A stretch of DNA of 64,000 nt from Fen-671 sp963794745. GTDB taxonomy: Bacteria > Actinomycetota > Acidimicrobiia > Acidimicrobiales > Palsa-688. The position numbers and the translations under genes are program-made. This document shows, one piece after another, positions 60,506-64,000 of this stretch. How positions within the stretch are numbered: position 1 is the first letter of the stretch; each line of letters opens with the position of its first letter. The stretch is taken from assembly GCA_963794745.1 (NCBI GenBank), contig CAWCEZ010000011.1, positions 62,001 to 126,000 of the forward strand. Reading direction: 5' to 3'. The notes beneath the pieces were generated by a model. That model searched no databases, was not told where the DNA came from, and was given only the letters and a program-made list of their open reading frames with translations.

Positions 60506-61168
60506 GTGAGCGGGGCGCGTTGGGGTCTTGTTGTGTTCGATAACGACGGCGTAATCGTCGACAGCGAAGCGCTCGCGGAGCGGGCGATGTCGGAGACCCT
60601 TACGGCCTTGGGCCACCCGATGACAGCTGATGAGTGCGGGGAGGCGTTCCGCGGGAACACGTTGGCTCGCACCCGCCGCCTCGTTGAGCAACAAAGCGGC
60701 AGGCCGCTCCCCGCTTCGTTCGAAGAGATGATGACGGCCAACATTTTCGGCCTCATATCCAAGTACCTCCAGCCCGTCCCAGGTATCGAGAAGGTCTTGG
60801 ACTGCTTGGACGCAGCCGGAACGCCGTTTTGCCTGGCCTCGTCCGGACGCCGCGACCGGATACGCTTCGCCCTTGAGACGGCCGGTTTGCTCGAGCGCTT
60901 TGGCGACCGCTGGTGGGGCGCCGAAGACGTCGCCGAAGGCAAGCCCGCTCCAGACCTCTTTCTGCTCGCCGCCCACAAGATGGGTTTTCCTCCGTCCGAA
61001 TGCGTCGTAGTCGAAGATGCAGAAGTCGGCGTGCAAGCGGCCCGCGCGGCGGGTATGGCCGTGCTCGGTTTCGCGGCCCGCACACCCGCCGAACTTCTCG
61101 CCGGCGCGGACCACATCTTCTACGACATGTCCGAGCTGCCGGCCTTGCTCTTCGACGAAGCGCCTTAG
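60506..61168 (+). CDS. HAD-superfamily phosphatase (subfamily IA, beta-phosphoglucomutase-like)
   Basis: 220 residues from GTG 60506. The nucleophile motif FDNDGVIVDSE, motif II ASSGRRDRIR, and motif III-IV GKPAPDLFLLAA, VVVEDAEVGVQAARAAGM are complete. The small cap (residues 20-85) is the helical type of phosphoglycolate or sugar phosphatases. Substrate unknown. It is convergent with and overlaps the HAD-IIA gene by 4 bases, and is divergent from the histone-like gene. Confidence 0.9.
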   Translation: MSGARWGLVVFDNDGVIVDSEALAERAMSETLTALGHPMTADECGEAFRGNTLARTRRLVEQQSGRPLPASFEEMMTANIFGLISKYLQPVPGIEKVLDCLDAAGTPFCLASSGRRDRIRFALETAGLLERFGDRWWGAEDVAEGKPAPDLFLLAAHKMGFPPSECVVVEDAEVGVQAARAAGMAVLGFAARTPAELLAGADHIFYDMSELPALLFDEAP

Positions 61169-61918
61169 CCGCTCAGGTACTGGCTGACCAGCTCGGCCAG
61201 GTCATCGGCTTCCAGGTCGGGGGCGGGCTCGAATGGGAGGTCGGAGCGCTGCGTCACGCCTGAAAAGACAAGGCCGAACCGGGAACCGCTGCGTTGGGCG
61301 AAAAGACCATCCGTATCGGGCCGGTCACCGGCGACAACGTCGAGGGCACCGTAGCGGGCCTTCACGAGCGCCGCCATCGGCTCGTTCGGCTTCCCCGCGA
61401 CTTCGGGCTTGCGGCCCGCAGAAGTTGCGATAAAAGCGACGAGAGCCCCGGCGCCCGGGAGAAGCCCGTCACCTGTCGGGAACGTCGAGTCGGTGTTCGT
61501 GGCGATGAACCTGGCCCCGTCGCGCACCGCGCTGGCGGCTGCGGCAAGGGCCCAATAGTCGAGTTCCAAGCAACGGCCGACGACAACGGCGTCAGGGCCC
61601 TCGTTGGCACCGACAACCTGTACGCCCTGTTCACCTAGCGCCTCGAGGATCCCTTTGTCACCGACAACGGCCACCCTGCTGCCCGGGCTCAGCATCGACG
61701 CAGCTGCCTGCGCCGAGGTGGTGACGTCCTGCGGCTCGCATTCCACCCCGACCTTGCCGAGTGCCTCGACGTGGCCCGCGACGAGCGGCCCCGAGTTATT
61801 GGTGAGGAACACGACCCGCTCCCCCGCCAGCGCGAAGCTCGCTAACAGCTTGTGCAGAGCCCGGTATTGCCCGCCCCGCGAGCCACACCACTCCGTCCAG
61901 GTCCAGTGCCCACGTCAT
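61165..61918 (-). CDS. HAD-IIA phosphatase (NagD-like; frameshifted at 61821-61825)
   Basis: About 250 residues when repaired, from ATG 61918. The nucleophile ALDLDGVVWL and PGSAQAVSELRAGG are in one frame, the rest in another (RVVFLTNNSG, GANEGPDAVVVG, FIATNTDSTFPTGDGLLPG, GKPNEPMAAL, VAGDRPDTDGLFAQRSG). Removing one C from the ccccc run at 61821-61825 joins them. The NagD-type cap is present. Acts on small phosphates such as p-nitrophenyl phosphate or phosphoglycerol-like substrates. Confidence 0.88.
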
Positions 61919-61975
61919 TGCCGCCAGGCCGCCCACGATGAGCCGGTCACGGCGCGACGCGCACCCTGTAGCCGC

Positions 61976-62984
61976 TTACCAATTGAAGCTGCGGGCCACG
62001 TAAGTGGCGTGCGAGCCGTACACCGTCACGGCGACCAGGGCGAGGTACATGACCCCGATAGTGACCCGCTGCTGGGGCACTAGCGCGTAGTACAGGCGCG
62101 AGGCCGGGCTATTGCGGTACCGCCACCTCCTCCACAGCTCGTAGCCACCGAGGATGAGGATGATCGGTATCACCGGGCTGGGGTAAAGGATCTCCCAGGC
62201 AATAAGGCCGACCAGGCCTGCGAGCCAGATCGCAGGGTGCAGCGCCGCGGCCGCTCTGCCACCGTCGAGGGGCAGCATCGGCAGCAGGTTGAACATGTTC
62301 ATGAAGAAACCGACAAAAGCCAGCGCCATCAAGAACTGCGAACCGGTCGCGTTCGCCCAAAAGCCCAGGACCACCGAGGCCGCGGTGCCGAACAACGGGC
62401 CTGCTAGCCCAGACAGAGCCTCCTGGTAGGCGCTCCGCGGGCTTCCTTTCATCCCGACAAAAGCCCCCAGGAACGGGATAAAAAGTGGCGCTGTCGCCGG
62501 GACGCCCTGGCGGCGCAGCTCTACCACATGGCCCATTTCGTGCACGAAGATCAAAAGCACGAAGCAGGCGGCAAAAGTCCATCCAAAAAACAGCGCGTAC
62601 GCAGCGACCGAAACCAAGCATGGACAGCACTAGGCCGAGATATTTCAACTTGATCAGGAGGGCACCGAACTTGGCCAGGAACGCCACGATCGCTGCGAGG
62701 GCCCCGACGATGCGCTCCCAAGCACGCCGCAGCGTGCTCTTCGGCTTCCCGTTACCACCGGGCCGGACCGCCCCGTTCCTCGTCGCCGGGGCCACCGGCA
62801 CGGGAGCGTGCCCTATCGGCCAGGACGGCGCTGCATGACCGTTCGGCGGCTCCGGCCACCAATGGGCGGCCGGATCTCCTTGCGGCGCGCCGGGCGGGGC
62901 CTCCTGCGACGGGGCAGCGGACGAGGGCCAACCCGGCTGGTCACCCTCCGGGGAAGCCCCCCATATCGGGCCGCTCAGTTCCAA
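61976..62984 (-). CDS. Site-2 protease-like M50 metalloprotease (frameshifted near 62614)
   Basis: About 336 residues when repaired, from ATG 62984. The first 80 residues are Pro/Gly/Ser-rich, then a membrane helix (IVGALAAIVAFLAKFGALLI); the protease part (VSVAAYALFFGWTFAACFVL) has HExxH in VHEMGHVVELR and the second ligand in LPLDGGRAAAAL, as in site-2 proteases. The frames change at SML; one extra C near 62614 (plus strand) is the cause. Intramembrane cleavage of an unknown target. Divergent from DUF1015. Confidence 0.87.
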
Positions 62985-63129
62985 TGTGCACCTGTTCGCA
63001 AGGCTGGCCGTACCACTCCTCCACGATACCGACCACCACCTGCCAGGCGCGTTGAGGCCCAGCGGCCCCTACGGCTGGCACCGTGCGCTTAGAGTTGCCC
63101 GGCCCCGCTCGTGCTGCTAGCCAGGAGGC

Positions 63130-64000
63130 ATGCCGCAGCTATTGCCTTTTGCTGGCCTGCGCCCCGGCCTGGCGGTCGTCGGCTCCGTGGACGTCGTGAT
63201 CTGCCCGCCGTACGACATCATCACCGAAGACGAACGCTTAGCCCTCTTGGCGCGCAGCCCCTACAACGTCGTGCGCGTGGAGCTGCCCGACGGGCAGTAC
63301 GCCGAAGCTGCCCGGCTTCTCCAAAGCTGGCAGATGGGCCGCGCCCTCGTCCGCGAAGACAGGCCGGCCCTCTACGGCTACCGGATGAGCTACGTGGCGC
63401 CCAACGGTGAGCCACGGCACACGCTCGGTGTGATCGGCGCGCTGGTGCTCGAGCCGCCCGGAAGAGGCATCCTGCCCCATGAGAACACGACGCCAAAAGC
63501 CAAGAGCGACCGCCTCGAGCTGATCCGGGCGACGCATGCCAATACCTCGCCGATCTGGTGCTTGTCCTCTGAGACAGGTCTCGCCGACGCTCTCGGCGCG
63601 GCGCCGACGGGCAAGCCCGAAGGCGGCGCCGGCATAACCAGCGCGCGCGACGACGACGGCACCGTGCACGAAATCTGGCCGGTTACCGACCCCGCTGTCC
63701 ACGCTGCGGTGGCAAAGTTGATCGCTGCCAGCCCATTGCTGGTCGCCGACGGGCACCACCGTTACGAGACGGCGCTCGCATACCAGGCCGAACGGAGAGC
63801 CGGGACCTCGGACGGCAGCGTTTCGGACGGCAGCGCTTCGGACGGGGGCGAAGGTGCAAAGGCAGGTGGCGCTGGCATCGAGCCTGGGTATGACGCAGTG
63901 CTCTCGTTGGTCGTGGAGCTCTCAGAACAGCAGCTCCAGGTAATGGCGATCCACCGTGTCGTATCGGGGCTGCCGGCCGGCTTTGACCTGGTCGCGGCGC
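63130..64000 (+). CDS. DUF1015 protein, 3' end outside window
   Basis: 290 complete codons to the window edge. It has the DUF1015 pattern: QLLPFAGLRPGL, VICPPYDIITEDE, ARSPYNVVRVELP, HENTTPKAKSDRLELIRAT, then VADGHHRYETALAYQAE. Function unknown; often linked to serine or amino-acid metabolism and annotated as HAD-phosphatase regulators. The ATG 63130 is one base after AGGAGG, an unusually short spacing, but an in-frame TAG lies 10 bases upstream, so no earlier start exists. A 15-bp repeat (SDGSV/SDGSA) interrupts the family sequence after residue 220. Confidence 0.88.
   Translation, partial: MPQLLPFAGLRPGLAVVGSVDVVICPPYDIITEDERLALLARSPYNVVRVELPDGQYAEAARLLQSWQMGRALVREDRPALYGYRMSYVAPNGEPRHTLGVIGALVLEPPGRGILPHENTTPKAKSDRLELIRATHANTSPIWCLSSETGLADALGAAPTGKPEGGAGITSARDDDGTVHEIWPVTDPAVHAAVAKLIAASPLLVADGHHRYETALAYQAERRAGTSDGSVSDGSASDGGEGAKAGGAGIEPGYDAVLSLVVELSEQQLQVMAIHRVVSGLPAGFDLVAA
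63811..63855 (+). repeat. 15-bp coding minisatellite in the DUF1015 gene (three units)
   Basis: gacggcagcgtttcg, gacggcagcgcttcg and the diverged gacgggggcgaaggt lie head to tail at 63811-63855 and encode DGSVS, DGSAS, DGGEG in an apparent surface loop. Confidence 0.85.

Overview
The window is GC-rich and densely packed. Genes in both directions overlap by 1-17 bases through ATGA or GTGA junctions, and starts are often GTG or TTG. The order ispH / plsC / cmk-aroA-tyrA-aroH-rluB-scpB-scpA on one side and tlyA-nadK-recN on the other, together with an F420-type luciferase-like oxidoreductase, MscL and DUF1015, indicates a chromosomal segment of an actinobacterium. An Acidimicrobiia-like lineage is my guess, but it cannot be proven without database searches. 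I see no rRNA, tRNA, CRISPR array, transposase or phage genes.

Layout. 1-0.7 kb: 3' part of ispH. 0.7-7.6 kb: an accessory stretch, partly of visibly lower GC, with an aldo/keto reductase, an Imm1-like immunity protein, a membrane NERD-domain protein, plsC and a HigBA-type toxin-antitoxin pair. Most of it (1.6-7.6 kb) lies between two related hairpin repeats in opposite orientation. 7.6-14.6 kb (minus strand): shikimate/tyrosine genes, cmk, rluB and the condensin partners scpA/scpB, interrupted by a plus-strand PadR regulator with a palindromic operator. 14.8-24.9 kb: five genes in tight overlap (fibronectin-III membrane protein, MoxR ATPase, DUF58, transglutaminase-like/DUF4129, Ser/Thr kinase), which form a PFNA-like cluster. 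24.9-30.2 kb: trpS, two DksA/TraR-like proteins, xerD, a Nudix hydrolase and pyrG. 30.4-33.9 kb: a FIST sensor followed by a GAF-GGDEF-EAL protein. 33.9-38.2 kb: a YfhO-like membrane protein, a DinB-GNAT fusion and a second aldo/keto reductase. 38.2-44.9 kb: a sugar ABC transporter with a glycosidase-like protein, divergent from a LacI regulator. 45-48 kb: mscL, an amidohydrolase, a TIGR04076 protein and an LLM oxidoreductase. 48.1-55.6 kb: an Opp-type transporter with a cytosine-deaminase-like enzyme and an M20 peptidase in one operon. 55.7-64 kb: a third DksA-like protein, recN, nadK, tlyA, a histone-H1-like protein, two HAD phosphatases, an M50 protease and the start of a DUF1015 gene.

Two window-wide patterns matter when reading the annotation. 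First, at least 14 genes, including recN and xerD, contain single-base frameshifts, several in homopolymers, and one solute-binding-protein gene has about five. Sequencing or assembly error is the most economical explanation, so I give the full repaired span and mark the break. Second, in-frame 15-bp minisatellites occur in unrelated genes (scpB, xerD, pyrG, lacI-type regulator, recN, DUF1015), usually at termini or linkers. Both patterns come from reading the sequence directly.
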